Positions 1 to 6,557 of a DNA stretch of 8,556 nucleotides are shown one piece after another. The notes below the pieces were generated by a model, which was given only the letters and a program-made list of their open reading frames with translations, was not told where the DNA came from and searched no databases. The stretch's first letter is position 1. Every line of letters starts with the position of its first letter. The stretch spans positions 1 through 8,556 of the forward strand of contig DAOUMU010000181.1 of NCBI GenBank assembly GCA_034409055.1. Reading direction: 5' to 3'. The position numbers and the translations under genes were made by a program. The DNA is from DAOUMU01 sp034409055. GTDB taxonomy: Bacteria > Chloroflexota > Anaerolineae > 4572-78 > J111.

Positions 1-1
1 A

Positions 2-189
2 AACCAGAATTTGGCTTGCCAGCGGGGTAAAAAGTAACTTCCGCTTGATGTCGCTAGCCAACTCGTAAAACGTAAAACGTGAAGCGTAATGACTTATCTA
101 CAGTTCATTTTTACGCTTTACGTTTTACGTGGTTGGATGCTTATGGGGTTGTCTTACCGGAAGTTACTTTTTCATTGTCAATTCTGGTT
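2..189. repeat. Nested inverted repeat downstream of fabD (MITE-like or terminator-like)
   Basis: Three stems are nested around one centre. The outer arms are AACCAGAATT (2-11) against AATTCTGGTT (180-189). The middle arms are AAAAAGTAACTTCCG (29-43) against its exact complement (158-172). The inner hairpin is at 70-130. Spacers between the middle and inner stems are near equal (26 and 27 nt); those between outer and middle are 17 and 7 nt. The element starts 16 bp after the fabD stop codon, so it would form a long structured 3' end on the fabD transcript. It could be a small non-autonomous mobile element with terminal inverted repeats or a processing/termination structure. There is no clean hairpin followed by a T-tract, and the left flank is outside the window, so a target-site duplication cannot be tested. 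Confidence 0.7.
70..130. repeat. Inner hairpin built from CGTAAAA-type heptamers
   Basis: The arms 70-89 and 111-130 are complementary over 20 positions with one G-T pair (81/119), enclosing a 21-nt loop. The left arm region from 64 reads as heptamers CGTAAAA, CGTAAAA, CGTGAAG, CGTAATG, so this is both a tandem heptamer run and one arm of a palindrome. Heptameric short tandem repeats (STRRs) are known as dispersed elements in filamentous cyanobacteria; similarity to that class is by pattern only. Confidence 0.7.
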
Positions 190-205
190 CTATGAACATA
201 ATTTA

Positions 206-1156
206 TTACGCTTGCTTCAATAGCACCGCGATATCCTCAGGCATTCCAACTGTGTAGGTTTGAACCTCTTTGGTAATTCGACGGATCAGGCCGGTTAAGA
301 CATTTTTTGGTCCAATTTCTAAAAATTCGACCACGCCATGCTTGACCATCCACAGAATTGAATCTGTCCAACGCACCGAAGATGTTAATTGACCTTCCAT
401 CTCGGCCCGAATGGCTTCCAGGGTGTCGAGGGGTTCGGCAGTTATGTTAGCGATAACTGGTGTTTCTGGCAAGTTGAGCGGCGTATTATTAATGGCTTCT
501 CGGAACTCGTCAGCCACAACTCGTATCAATTCTGAATGGGCTGCAATGCTGACCGGCAATTTAATCGCCCGTTTAGCTTTAGCCTCCAAGGCCAATTCGA
601 TACCCTTATCTACCGCAGCGCTATGACCAGAGATAACCACTTGACCGGGTGAGTTGTAATTGGCCACTTGAAGCAAGCCATCACCAGCCTCTGTAACATC
701 CCGACAAATTTTGGCAACCACCTCGTCGCTTAACTTCAAGATAGCAGCCATGCCCCCGGGATTCAATTCGCCGGCTTTTTTCATCAATCGTCCACGCTCA
801 CGAACCAAGCGCAGCCCGTCGGCAAAAGACAGCACCCCAGCAGCCACATAAGCTGAGTATTCACCCAAGCTATGACCGGCCACATATTTGGGCCGGTCAT
901 AATAACCAGCCGCTTTGAGTGCCTCCAAAGCAGCAATACTGGTGGCAAAGATAGCCGGCTGGGTATTGATGGTATCGTTTAAATCGGCTTTTGGTCCCTC
1001 AAAGCAAAGGCGACTGAGTGGAAAACCCAGAATATCATCTGCTTCCTCAAAGATTTTACGGGCCACCGAACTGCTTTCTACCAGGGCCTGGCCCATTCCT
1101 ACTTCCTGAGAGCCCTGACCAGGGAATATAAAGGCTACGTTATCTGTCATCGTCAT
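206..1156 (-). CDS. fabD: Malonyl-CoA:ACP transacylase
   Basis: FabD transfers the malonyl group from malonyl-CoA to acyl carrier protein in the cytoplasm, supplying the extender unit for type II fatty acid synthesis. Numbered from the ATG at 1156 (316 aa, normal for the family), the protein shows the FPGQGSQ motif (GQGSQ 13-17), the nucleophile elbow GHSLGEY with Ser96, Arg121, the catalytic His207 (context AAHSEL) and Gln256 (context GQLTSSVRWT). The C-terminal EIGPKNVLTGLI block is also typical. All canonical active-site residues appear intact. The start is uncertain: ATG 1156 or ATG 1150 gives the usual N-terminus but has no clear ribosome-binding site, whereas a GTG at 1180 has GGTGA six bases upstream and would add eight residues. 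It follows rpmF by 84 nt and is last in the cluster within the window. Confidence 0.96.
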   Translation of the reverse strand: MTMTDNVAFIFPGQGSQEVGMGQALVESSSVARKIFEEADDILGFPLSRLCFEGPKADLNDTINTQPAIFATSIAALEALKAAGYYDRPKYVAGHSLGEYSAYVAAGVLSFADGLRLVRERGRLMKKAGELNPGGMAAILKLSDEVVAKICRDVTEAGDGLLQVANYNSPGQVVISGHSAAVDKGIELALEAKAKRAIKLPVSIAAHSELIRVVADEFREAINNTPLNLPETPVIANITAEPLDTLEAIRAEMEGQLTSSVRWTDSILWMVKHGVVEFLEIGPKNVLTGLIRRITKEVQTYTVGMPEDIAVLLKQA

Positions 1157-1216
1157 CGTCAGGCAAAATAAAGGCCGCACCTACGCTCACCGCGCCTTTG
1201 CCCGGCCAAATCAATC

Positions 1217-1222
1217 ATTATA
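1217..1222 (-). promoter_or_regulatory. Possible -10 element between rpmF and fabD
   Basis: The minus strand reads TATAAT here, inside the short rpmF-fabD gap. No good -35 hexamer sits 16-18 bp upstream and there is no TG extension, so only one half of a promoter is visible. It could give fabD some independent expression with a start near 1210, or it may be chance in an AT-rich patch. Confidence 0.3.
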
Positions 1223-1240
1223 CTATGAATCCCAACACAG

Positions 1241-1435
1241 CTATTTAGATTTCTCTTCTTGAGAAATGACTTCTATCCCCTTATAAGTACCACATTTAGG
1301 ACAAACGTGATGAGCCAGTCGCAGCGTATTACACTGTGGACAGGGAATCATATGCGGCATTTTCAGGCGCAAATAATGGGCCCGACGGCGATCTCGCCGA
1401 ATTCTCGATACTTTTCGTTTAGGTAAGGCACCCAT
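1241..1435 (-). CDS. rpmF: 50S ribosomal protein L32 (zinc-ribbon form)
   Basis: L32 is a small protein of the large ribosomal subunit. The 64-aa product begins MGALPKRKVSRIRRDRRRAH, the usual basic L32 start (MxxPKxxxSxxRRxxRRAH), followed by a zinc ribbon with Cys32, Cys35, Cys45 and Cys48 (C-x2-C-x9-C-x2-C) and a short acidic/lysine tail. The four cysteines are intact, so this is the zinc-binding (C+) form rather than the zinc-independent paralogue. The ATG at 1435 is preceded by AAGGA about 11 nt upstream. It lies 57 nt after the DUF177 gene, the conserved yceD-rpmF pair, and probably shares its promoter at 2068-2095. Confidence 0.96.
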   Translation of the reverse strand: MGALPKRKVSRIRRDRRRAHYLRLKMPHMIPCPQCNTLRLAHHVCPKCGTYKGIEVISQEEKSK

Positions 1436-1492
1436 AGCTCACTCAATCCTTTCTAACTTCTTCTGCTTATCCGCAGATACTCTGTTTAATCC

Positions 1493-2059
1493 TCAATCTT
1501 CCGATTGTAATTGTAGGAGACCGGCCCAACGCAGGTCTATGGCATCATCCTGGCAATCGCAGGGATTGACATTGCGGTCTTGGCCACAATGAGGGCAAAG
1601 CCCCTTACAGTCTGGATGACAATAAAGAATGCCATCACTTTCTAACAAAAATTCCTGTCGAACTACTTCCGATAGATCTAAAATGTGCTGCTCGTCAATA
1701 AAGTTGGCCTCATCAACATCTAGCAGTTTCGGGAGTATAGCTCCTGTCAGAATATTAATGGTGGGATGAAACTCTTCTTCTAACTCAATCGAGACGGAAG
1801 TAGTAAAGATTGTTAGGCATCGACCACAAGTTTTTTCTATTGTGGTCTCCAAGCGACCCGTAACCAAGATATCCGAGCCTGTACACAGGAAATTGACGTG
1901 ACCGATGATGGGAGAGACAGCCTTGACCTCTTCATCAAACTGACTGATGCTCTTGGTCTCAACATCGTAACTACGAGTCGCGCCGGTTGCTTCTTTTAAT
2001 AATTGAGCAACATTAAATTGCAACTCATATAAGACCCGTTTGGGTCGATTTTCATGCAT
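1493..2059 (-). CDS. YceD/DUF177 family protein with C-terminal zinc-binding cysteines
   Basis: This 188-aa protein belongs to the DUF177/YceD family, nearly always encoded just upstream of rpmF and linked to large-ribosomal-subunit or 23S rRNA homeostasis; its biochemical role is not settled. The N-terminus (FNVAQLLKEATGATRSYDV, near 15-33) is family-typical. A central CGRC (78-81) and a C-terminal cluster of Cys147, Cys151, Cys155, Cys158, Cys167 and Cys169, around GLCPHCGQDRN, probably bind zinc. The C-terminus after the cluster ends DLRWAGLLQLQ, also typical of family members. The start at 2059 has no Shine-Dalgarno sequence: the minus strand immediately upstream is CGCTCCTT. A consensus promoter lies so close that the message may begin at or within two bases of the ATG. 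Confidence 0.93.
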   Translation of the reverse strand: MHENRPKRVLYELQFNVAQLLKEATGATRSYDVETKSISQFDEEVKAVSPIIGHVNFLCTGSDILVTGRLETTIEKTCGRCLTIFTTSVSIELEEEFHPTINILTGAILPKLLDVDEANFIDEQHILDLSEVVRQEFLLESDGILYCHPDCKGLCPHCGQDRNVNPCDCQDDAIDLRWAGLLQLQSED

Positions 2060-2067
2060 AAGGAGCG

Positions 2068-2095
2068 ATTATAAAAAAAATTACTGGAATGTCAA
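2068..2095 (-). promoter_or_regulatory. Consensus sigma70-type promoter for DUF177-rpmF-fabD
   Basis: On the minus strand TTGACA occupies 2095-2090 and TATAAT 2073-2068, separated by 16 bp. Both hexamers are perfect matches to the consensus and sit inside a 46-bp intergenic gap. Upstream is AT-rich, as in an UP element, although that stretch overlaps the end of the preceding gene. Typical -10 to start spacing puts initiation at about 2061-2059, where the first purine is the A of the DUF177 ATG. Confidence 0.8.
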
Positions 2096-2105
2096 AATTA
2101 AGAAT

Positions 2106-2606
2106 TTATTGTTCTGTCTCAACAATCGTGCTTGCTTCGCTTATCTTCTCCTTACTCTTGGATTGTGTTTCTCTGATATGACGCAAACCATTACGAACAA
2201 TGGTCAAAGTTTTCATCAGTTGCTCTTCAAGCTCACTTAACTGGTCAACAATATATTCATCAGCATCGGCTATGATTTCTTCAGCCTGCTGATGAGCCTC
2301 AGCCTCAATTTCCTGGGCTCGTTCACGGGCGAACATAACTAGCTCATGCTCATTGGTCATCGCTTTGGCCTTTTCACGAGCCATTTCTACCAGGCGGTCG
2401 GCCTCTTCTTGAGCCTGCAAAAGGAGGCGTTCACGCTCAGCCTCAGTCCGTTTGGCCAGTTTTACCTCTTCAGGAATAGAAACGCGCATCTGATCTATGA
2501 CATCCAGAAAGGCATCTTCCTGTACAATCACGTTAGAGGTAAAGGGGAGATGAAAGCTCTCCGTTATCAACGTTTCGAGCCGATCTATTAGGTGAAGAAT
2601 GTCCAT
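2106..2606 (-). CDS. Coiled-coil DivIVA/SepIVA-like protein, probable division or envelope scaffold
   Basis: The 166-aa product is hydrophilic and mostly helical. Residues 1-48 form a short domain (MDILHLIDRLETLITESFHL, then LDVIDQMRVSIPEEVK). Residues about 50-120 are a charged, alanine-rich coiled coil (EAERERLLLQAQEEADRL and similar heptads), followed by ADADEYIVDQLSELEEQL and a basic amphipathic tail. There is no signal peptide or membrane span. From memory, both ends resemble mycobacterial SepIVA (Rv2927c), a DivIVA-like septation protein also encoded beside a DUF177 gene, but this protein is much shorter in the coil. The ATG at 2606 is chosen over a TTG at 2624 because AAAGGTGG lies five bases upstream. 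An alternative reading is a generic DivIVA or ATP-synthase-b-like coiled coil. Function is inferred. Confidence 0.75.
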   Translation of the reverse strand: MDILHLIDRLETLITESFHLPFTSNVIVQEDAFLDVIDQMRVSIPEEVKLAKRTEAERERLLLQAQEEADRLVEMAREKAKAMTNEHELVMFARERAQEIEAEAHQQAEEIIADADEYIVDQLSELEEQLMKTLTIVRNGLRHIRETQSKSKEKISEASTIVETEQ

Positions 2607-2611
2607 AGTAG

Positions 2612-2619
2612 CCACCTTT
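2612..2619 (-). promoter_or_regulatory. Ribosome-binding site fixing the SepIVA-like start
   Basis: The minus strand reads AAAGGTGG followed by five bases (CTACT) and the ATG at 2606. It is the reason for rejecting the upstream TTG at 2624. Confidence 0.65.
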
Positions 2620-2632
2620 GTCAATTGTCAAT
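2618..2632. repeat. Two-copy heptamer TTGTCAA at the coaD 3' end
   Basis: Plus-strand 2618-2631 is TTGTCAA twice, running through the coaD stop codon (TGA, 2630-2628) and its last codon and touching the next gene's ribosome-binding site. It is too short to classify, but its period matches the other heptamers in this window. Confidence 0.4.
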
Positions 2633-3152
2633 CTCGCACGGAAACAATCTGAACTCGACTGTTTCCGTCTTCATCGATCATCACCTTTTTACGCAACGCC
2701 TCAACCACAACTTTAGGAGCCAAGTGATCTATGCTCCCCCCATTCATAGCGATCTCCTTGAGAATACTGGAACTGAGAAAAGAATGCTCCTGGCTGGCCA
2801 TTAGACAAACCGTCTCTATGTCAGGGTCAAGGCTTTTATTGGTAAGCGATAACTGAAGTTCCCACTCAAAATCAGAAAGGGCCCGCAAGCCACGTACCAT
2901 AACGTTAGCCCCTCGTTCCTTGGCAAAATTTACGGTCAGACCGCTATAACTTTCTACACGTACATTCTTTAGATGAAGTAAAGCCTGATGCGTCATTTCC
3001 AACCGCTCCTCGGTGGAAAAGAGCAAGTTCTTCGATGGCCGGTCGTAAACGCCCACAATCAGTTCACTAAATATTTTGGCAGCACGTTCGGCAATGTCTA
3101 CATGGCCACTTGTAATTGGATCAAATGTAGCAGGATATATAGCTCGAGTCAT
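2628..3152 (-). CDS. coaD: Phosphopantetheine adenylyltransferase (PPAT)
   Basis: CoaD transfers AMP from ATP to 4'-phosphopantetheine, giving dephospho-CoA, the penultimate step of CoA synthesis. The 174-aa cytoplasmic protein has the nucleotidyltransferase fold signature: YPATFDPITSGHVDI with TSGH at 14-17 (the T/HxGH motif, His17), Lys41 (RPSKNLLFS), RGLR at 87-90, and the ISSS-like SFLSSSILKEIA block (124-135) that contacts ATP. It is about 15 residues longer than the E. coli enzyme, the excess being a charged tail after residue 158. Its ATG overlaps the recG stop codon by one base (TAATG on the minus strand), implying translational coupling. The rsmD methyltransferase gene that often sits between recG and coaD is absent. 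Confidence 0.97.
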   Translation of the reverse strand: MTRAIYPATFDPITSGHVDIAERAAKIFSELIVGVYDRPSKNLLFSTEERLEMTHQALLHLKNVRVESYSGLTVNFAKERGANVMVRGLRALSDFEWELQLSLTNKSLDPDIETVCLMASQEHSFLSSSILKEIAMNGGSIDHLAPKVVVEALRKKVMIDEDGNSRVQIVSVRD

Positions 3153-5689
3153 TAACTTAAACTACCTTCTGAGTTCCAGAATTTTTCCAACTGTTGTATT
3201 AACAGTCGATGTTGGGGGTGTTCCAAAGTAGGGTCCTCTTTGAAAATTAGTTCGGCTTCATGGCGAGCCAGTTCCAACAATTTGGTATCGGTCAGTTTAA
3301 CTAATTTTAGATCCGGTAAACCGCTCTGACGTGTCCCAAAAAATTCGCCCGGACCACGCATTTGCAAATCGTGTTCGGCCAGTTCAAAACCATCGCTGGT
3401 ACTTTCTACAGCCTGCAATCGACTCTCGGCTTCGGACGTCATGGTATCGGCTACAAGCAGGCAATAACTCTTGTGTTCACCACGCCCGACGCGCCCGCGA
3501 AACTGATGTAGTTGAGCCAGACCAAAGCGATTAGCGCCTTCTATCAGGATTACGGTGGCATTGGACACGTCAATACCGACTTCTACCACCGAGGTTGACA
3601 CCAAAATGTTGGTCTGACCATCACGGAAAGCCTTCATAACTTTTTCTTTTTCATCGGCCTTCATACGCCCGTGCAGTAGACCCAGTTTAAAGCGAGGAAA
3701 CACCTCCGTTTGCAGGCGTTTATGTTCTTCAATAGCCGACCTGGCTTCTGTTTTTTCAGATTCTTCTACCAGAGGGCAAACAATGAAAGCCTGCCGGTTC
3801 TTTTCAACCTGAGATTGGATGAAGCTGTAGGCTCGCTCTCGTTCCCTGGGGCCTAGCCAACGCGTTTCGATAGGCTGGCGACCCGGCGGCATCTCGTCAA
3901 TAATTGTTAAATCTAAATCTCCATAAAGGGTTAGAGCCAGGGTGCGGGGGATGGGCGTGGCAGTCATTACCAGTATATGGGGGTTAAACCCCTTCTCCCG
4001 CAAAGCACCCCGCTGTTTCACCCCAAAACGGTGTTGTTCATCAATCACGGCTAAGCGTAAACTCTTAATCTGGACATTACTCTGGATGATCGCATGCGTA
4101 CCGACCAGGATATCAATCTGTCCGCCAGCCAGTCCCTGAAAAAGTTCTTTGCGCTCAGCAGCAGGGGTGCTGCCGGTGAGTAATCGAATGTTAATTTGAC
4201 GCCCCAGAGCCTGGCTGATAGGCCCCAGTAGCTTGCTCATTCCCCGAAAATGCTGTTCGGCCAGAATTTCAGTGGGGGCCAGTAGGGCAGCTTGACTCCC
4301 ATCTAACACCGTCAAGACCATAGCCGCCAGGGCGACCACCGTTTTACCCGAGCCCACATCGCCTTGCACCAGACGACTCATGGGGACGTTTCGCCGCAGG
4401 TCATTCACAACGTCATCGAGCGCTCGACGTTGGGCTTGGGTCAGTTGAAACGGTAAAGCCTGCAATAAGCGTTCAACTGATTTCTGACGAATATTAACGG
4501 GATAGCCTCTTTGAGCCTGCCACATTTGTCGCTGGCGCATAACGCCGAGCTGAATGAGTAAAAGTTCATCAAAAGCCAGGCGGCGGCGGGCAGCTTCTAA
4601 CTTATCCCAATCATCGGGAAAATGGATCTGGCGTACCGCTTCATCCAGTTGCAGTAATCCCAATCGCTTACGAGACTCGGCGGGCAAGGGGTCAGGCAAG
4701 CGATGAGTCCAGTAATCTACAGCTCGTTTTATCTGGTTCCGCAACCATTTGGCCGTAACCCCCTGGGTCAAGGGATAAACAGGCACAAGACGAGCCGTGT
4801 GAACCAGATCTTGATCTAATTCTTCCCAATCTGGTGACTGAAACGTTAACCGGCCCAGATATTCATTGACTTTACCACTGATAACAATCTGCTTACCAGG
4901 TCGCAAGGTATTGGCCAGCCAGGGTTGATTAAACCAAGTCGCTTCAATAGTGGCCGTGCCATCAGAGAGAGTGGTAGTAACAATAGGCCGTCCGCTACGC
5001 GCGTCTCGCTTGCGAGTTTCCCATATCTGGGCAATGATGGTTACTTCTTCACCATACTCAAGCCGGTTAATAGGTTTCATCGACCGGTAATCATCATATC
5101 GGCGGGGGTAAAGGGTTAGAAGATCCCCAATGGTCTGCAACCCCAGCCTGGCCAGTCTTTTAGCCATCGCCTCCTTAATGCCTGGCAACTTCGTTACCGA
5201 AGAGTGTAACCCTGTACCAGCCAAATCTGCAGATTGAGGTGGCCCCCCTAACCCCCCACGGGGGGGAACAGGTCCCTCTGCCCCCCCACGGGGGGAAACT
5301 GCCCCCCCTGCCCCTCCACGGGGGGGAACATCTGCGTCTGCCTGGCGGCTTTCTTCGGTCGGAGAGGTCGGAACCGATCTTGTTTGAGGCGTTTCTTTTT
5401 CTTTTTTCTCCGCTTGAGGGGAGGGCCGGCTATCTGATTTGTGCAGCCTGACCAGTATGCGGTGAATGAAATTGGGACGATCATCGTCGGAGATGTCGGG
5501 GTAACGATATAAGTCCTGCACAACCTCTTCAATGAGAAGACGTTCCTCTTCACGGGTGGCTTCTTTGAGGGCTTCATTGGCCCAATTAGGGGCCAACTTT
5601 TCCAGTCCACCCAAAACGGCCTTATTTTTGTAACCCAGTCTCCTTTCCTGGATTAACATTCGACTAAGTTTATCAAAGCTAGATAGCAT
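3152..5689 (-). CDS. recG: ATP-dependent DNA helicase RecG with N-terminal extension and repeat-derived linker
   Basis: RecG is a branch-migrating, fork-regressing helicase that acts on stalled replication forks and recombination intermediates. The 845-aa product is longer than E. coli RecG (693 aa). Residues 1-85 are a helical N-terminal extension and 86-160 a charged, low-complexity linker. The wedge/OB region begins with LPGIKEAMAKRLARLGL (168-184). Helicase motifs follow: Walker A GDVGSGKT (443-450), DEQH (550-553), TATPIPRT (576-583), VVEVGIDV (701-708), QFRGRVGR (729-736), and the RecG-specific RGPGEFFGTRQSG segment (778-790). All appear intact. The linker contains three repeat-encoded decapeptides (121-150). 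The ATG at 5689 lies one base after the upstream stop codon (TAACATG), with AAGGA only 13 bases away, so translation probably depends on coupling. Confidence 0.97.
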   Translation of the reverse strand: MLSSFDKLSRMLIQERRLGYKNKAVLGGLEKLAPNWANEALKEATREEERLLIEEVVQDLYRYPDISDDDRPNFIHRILVRLHKSDSRPSPQAEKKEKETPQTRSVPTSPTEESRQADADVPPRGGAGGAVSPRGGAEGPVPPRGGLGGPPQSADLAGTGLHSSVTKLPGIKEAMAKRLARLGLQTIGDLLTLYPRRYDDYRSMKPINRLEYGEEVTIIAQIWETRKRDARSGRPIVTTTLSDGTATIEATWFNQPWLANTLRPGKQIVISGKVNEYLGRLTFQSPDWEELDQDLVHTARLVPVYPLTQGVTAKWLRNQIKRAVDYWTHRLPDPLPAESRKRLGLLQLDEAVRQIHFPDDWDKLEAARRRLAFDELLLIQLGVMRQRQMWQAQRGYPVNIRQKSVERLLQALPFQLTQAQRRALDDVVNDLRRNVPMSRLVQGDVGSGKTVVALAAMVLTVLDGSQAALLAPTEILAEQHFRGMSKLLGPISQALGRQINIRLLTGSTPAAERKELFQGLAGGQIDILVGTHAIIQSNVQIKSLRLAVIDEQHRFGVKQRGALREKGFNPHILVMTATPIPRTLALTLYGDLDLTIIDEMPPGRQPIETRWLGPRERERAYSFIQSQVEKNRQAFIVCPLVEESEKTEARSAIEEHKRLQTEVFPRFKLGLLHGRMKADEKEKVMKAFRDGQTNILVSTSVVEVGIDVSNATVILIEGANRFGLAQLHQFRGRVGRGEHKSYCLLVADTMTSEAESRLQAVESTSDGFELAEHDLQMRGPGEFFGTRQSGLPDLKLVKLTDTKLLELARHEAELIFKEDPTLEHPQHRLLIQQLEKFWNSEGSLS
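5243..5332. repeat. Three tandem 30-bp G/C-run palindromic repeats inside recG
   Basis: Units lie at 5243-5272, 5273-5302 and 5303-5332. Each has a C-rich first half, then a C-run, ACG, a G-run and AACA or AACT. The C-run/ACG/G-run core is a hairpin. On the coding strand the units read in frame as VPPRGGAGGA, VSPRGGAEGP and VPPRGGLGGP. They belong to the same family as 7194-7379. Confidence 0.9.
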
Positions 5690-5690
5690 G

Positions 5691-6548
5691 TTAAAAAGTC
5701 ATTCCTTCGTAGACCACAATGCCCAAGGCATCTGGTCCAACACGAGTGGCCAGGTCAGGACCGTACTGAATGATCGGGAAATCTAAATCGGGGAAACTCT
5801 GTTTCAAACGTTCCTGCAAAATTCTGGCTTCTTTGTTGGGATGCCTGCTACGTTGAATAATAGCAGTTTGCTCCAAATTATCAAATTCGGCCACAAATTC
5901 AAAAAGCTTCTCAATGGCTTTATCGGCGGTGCGAACTTTTTCCAGAGGAATAATGTCACCATCTTCCATAAAAAGAATCGGCTTGATGTTGAGCATCGAG
6001 CCAAGAATAGCCTGAGCTTTGCCGATGCGGCCGTTTCGTTCCAGATAATCCATTGTTTCCACATAGAAAACCTGGTAGATATGGGGAATCATACCCCGTA
6101 CCAGGCGGACAATGTCATCCATCGAGGCCCCATCATTTGCCACCTGGGCCGCAGCTTTGACCAAAATACCCAGTCCAACCGATGTTGTCATCGAGTCAAC
6201 GACCTCAATGGCACAACGTCCCAAGAGAGCCTCCGCTCCCAGCCGGGCCTTCTTAACCGTATCACTTAGATGACCCGAAATATGAATAGAGAGGATCTGG
6301 TCAGTTTGTCTATGCAATTTATTATAGAGTTTTTCAAAAACTGCGATCTCAGGGGGGGCACTGACAGGGAACGGCGCGCCGTAATTTAGCCGGCGAAAAA
6401 GCTCGTCCGTATCTATTTCAAGACCCTCCAGAAATTTTTCATTGCCCAGATGAATACTGAGAGAAGCAACGTGTATGCCTAATTTTTGAACATCACCTGG
6501 CTCAAAGTAAGCAGTACTATCGGTAATAACGGCAACTTTTTTTGACAA
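5691..6548 (-). CDS. DegV/FakB family fatty-acid-binding protein
   Basis: DegV/FakB proteins bind a fatty acid and present its carboxylate to the kinase FakA, giving acyl-phosphate. This 285-aa cytoplasmic protein has the family's usual length and layout: VITDSTAYF (7-15), SIHISGHLSDT (87-97), DSMTTSVGLG (118-127), the ETMDYLERNGRIGKAQA block (164-180), LNIKPIL (186-192), KVRTADKA (204-211) and VGPDALGIVVYEG near the C-terminus. Several ligand-site positions look unusual: the common TSQPS is VSAPP (62-66), the SGT motif is SGH (91-93), and the usual His before the GPG motif appears to be Arg269, with GPG now GPD (271-273). It starts with TTG at 6548, nine bases after the fakA stop, with GGAG 12 bases upstream. 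Pairing with fakA supports a FakB role, though the ligand may differ. Confidence 0.88.
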   Translation of the reverse strand: MSKKVAVITDSTAYFEPGDVQKLGIHVASLSIHLGNEKFLEGLEIDTDELFRRLNYGAPFPVSAPPEIAVFEKLYNKLHRQTDQILSIHISGHLSDTVKKARLGAEALLGRCAIEVVDSMTTSVGLGILVKAAAQVANDGASMDDIVRLVRGMIPHIYQVFYVETMDYLERNGRIGKAQAILGSMLNIKPILFMEDGDIIPLEKVRTADKAIEKLFEFVAEFDNLEQTAIIQRSRHPNKEARILQERLKQSFPDLDFPIIQYGPDLATRVGPDALGIVVYEGMTF

Positions 6549-6557
6549 GGTAAATCA

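Noticed and set aside
1462..1477. Small hairpin TCTGC-N6-GCAGA between DUF177 and rpmF
   Set aside because: It has only a five-base stem with no T-tract after it, so it is not a credible terminator or attenuator.
2619..2631. Two TTGACA hexamers on the minus strand, candidate -35 boxes
   Set aside because: No convincing -10 box follows at 15-18 bp. They are products of the TTGTCAA heptamer pair.
5248..5610. Minus-strand 120-codon frame with PPVGGQ repeats
   Set aside because: It is an out-of-frame shadow of recG's linker, open because of the G/C-run repeats.
5691..5693. Possible frameshift or fusion between the DegV gene and recG
   Set aside because: The DegV gene ends in a family-typical C-terminus and a TAA. 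RecG starts one base later with its own conserved N-terminal extension, which is normal operon packing.
5841..6269. Plus-strand open frame of 142 codons
   Set aside because: It lies wholly opposite the well-conserved DegV-family gene and shows no recognisable domain or ribosome-binding site.
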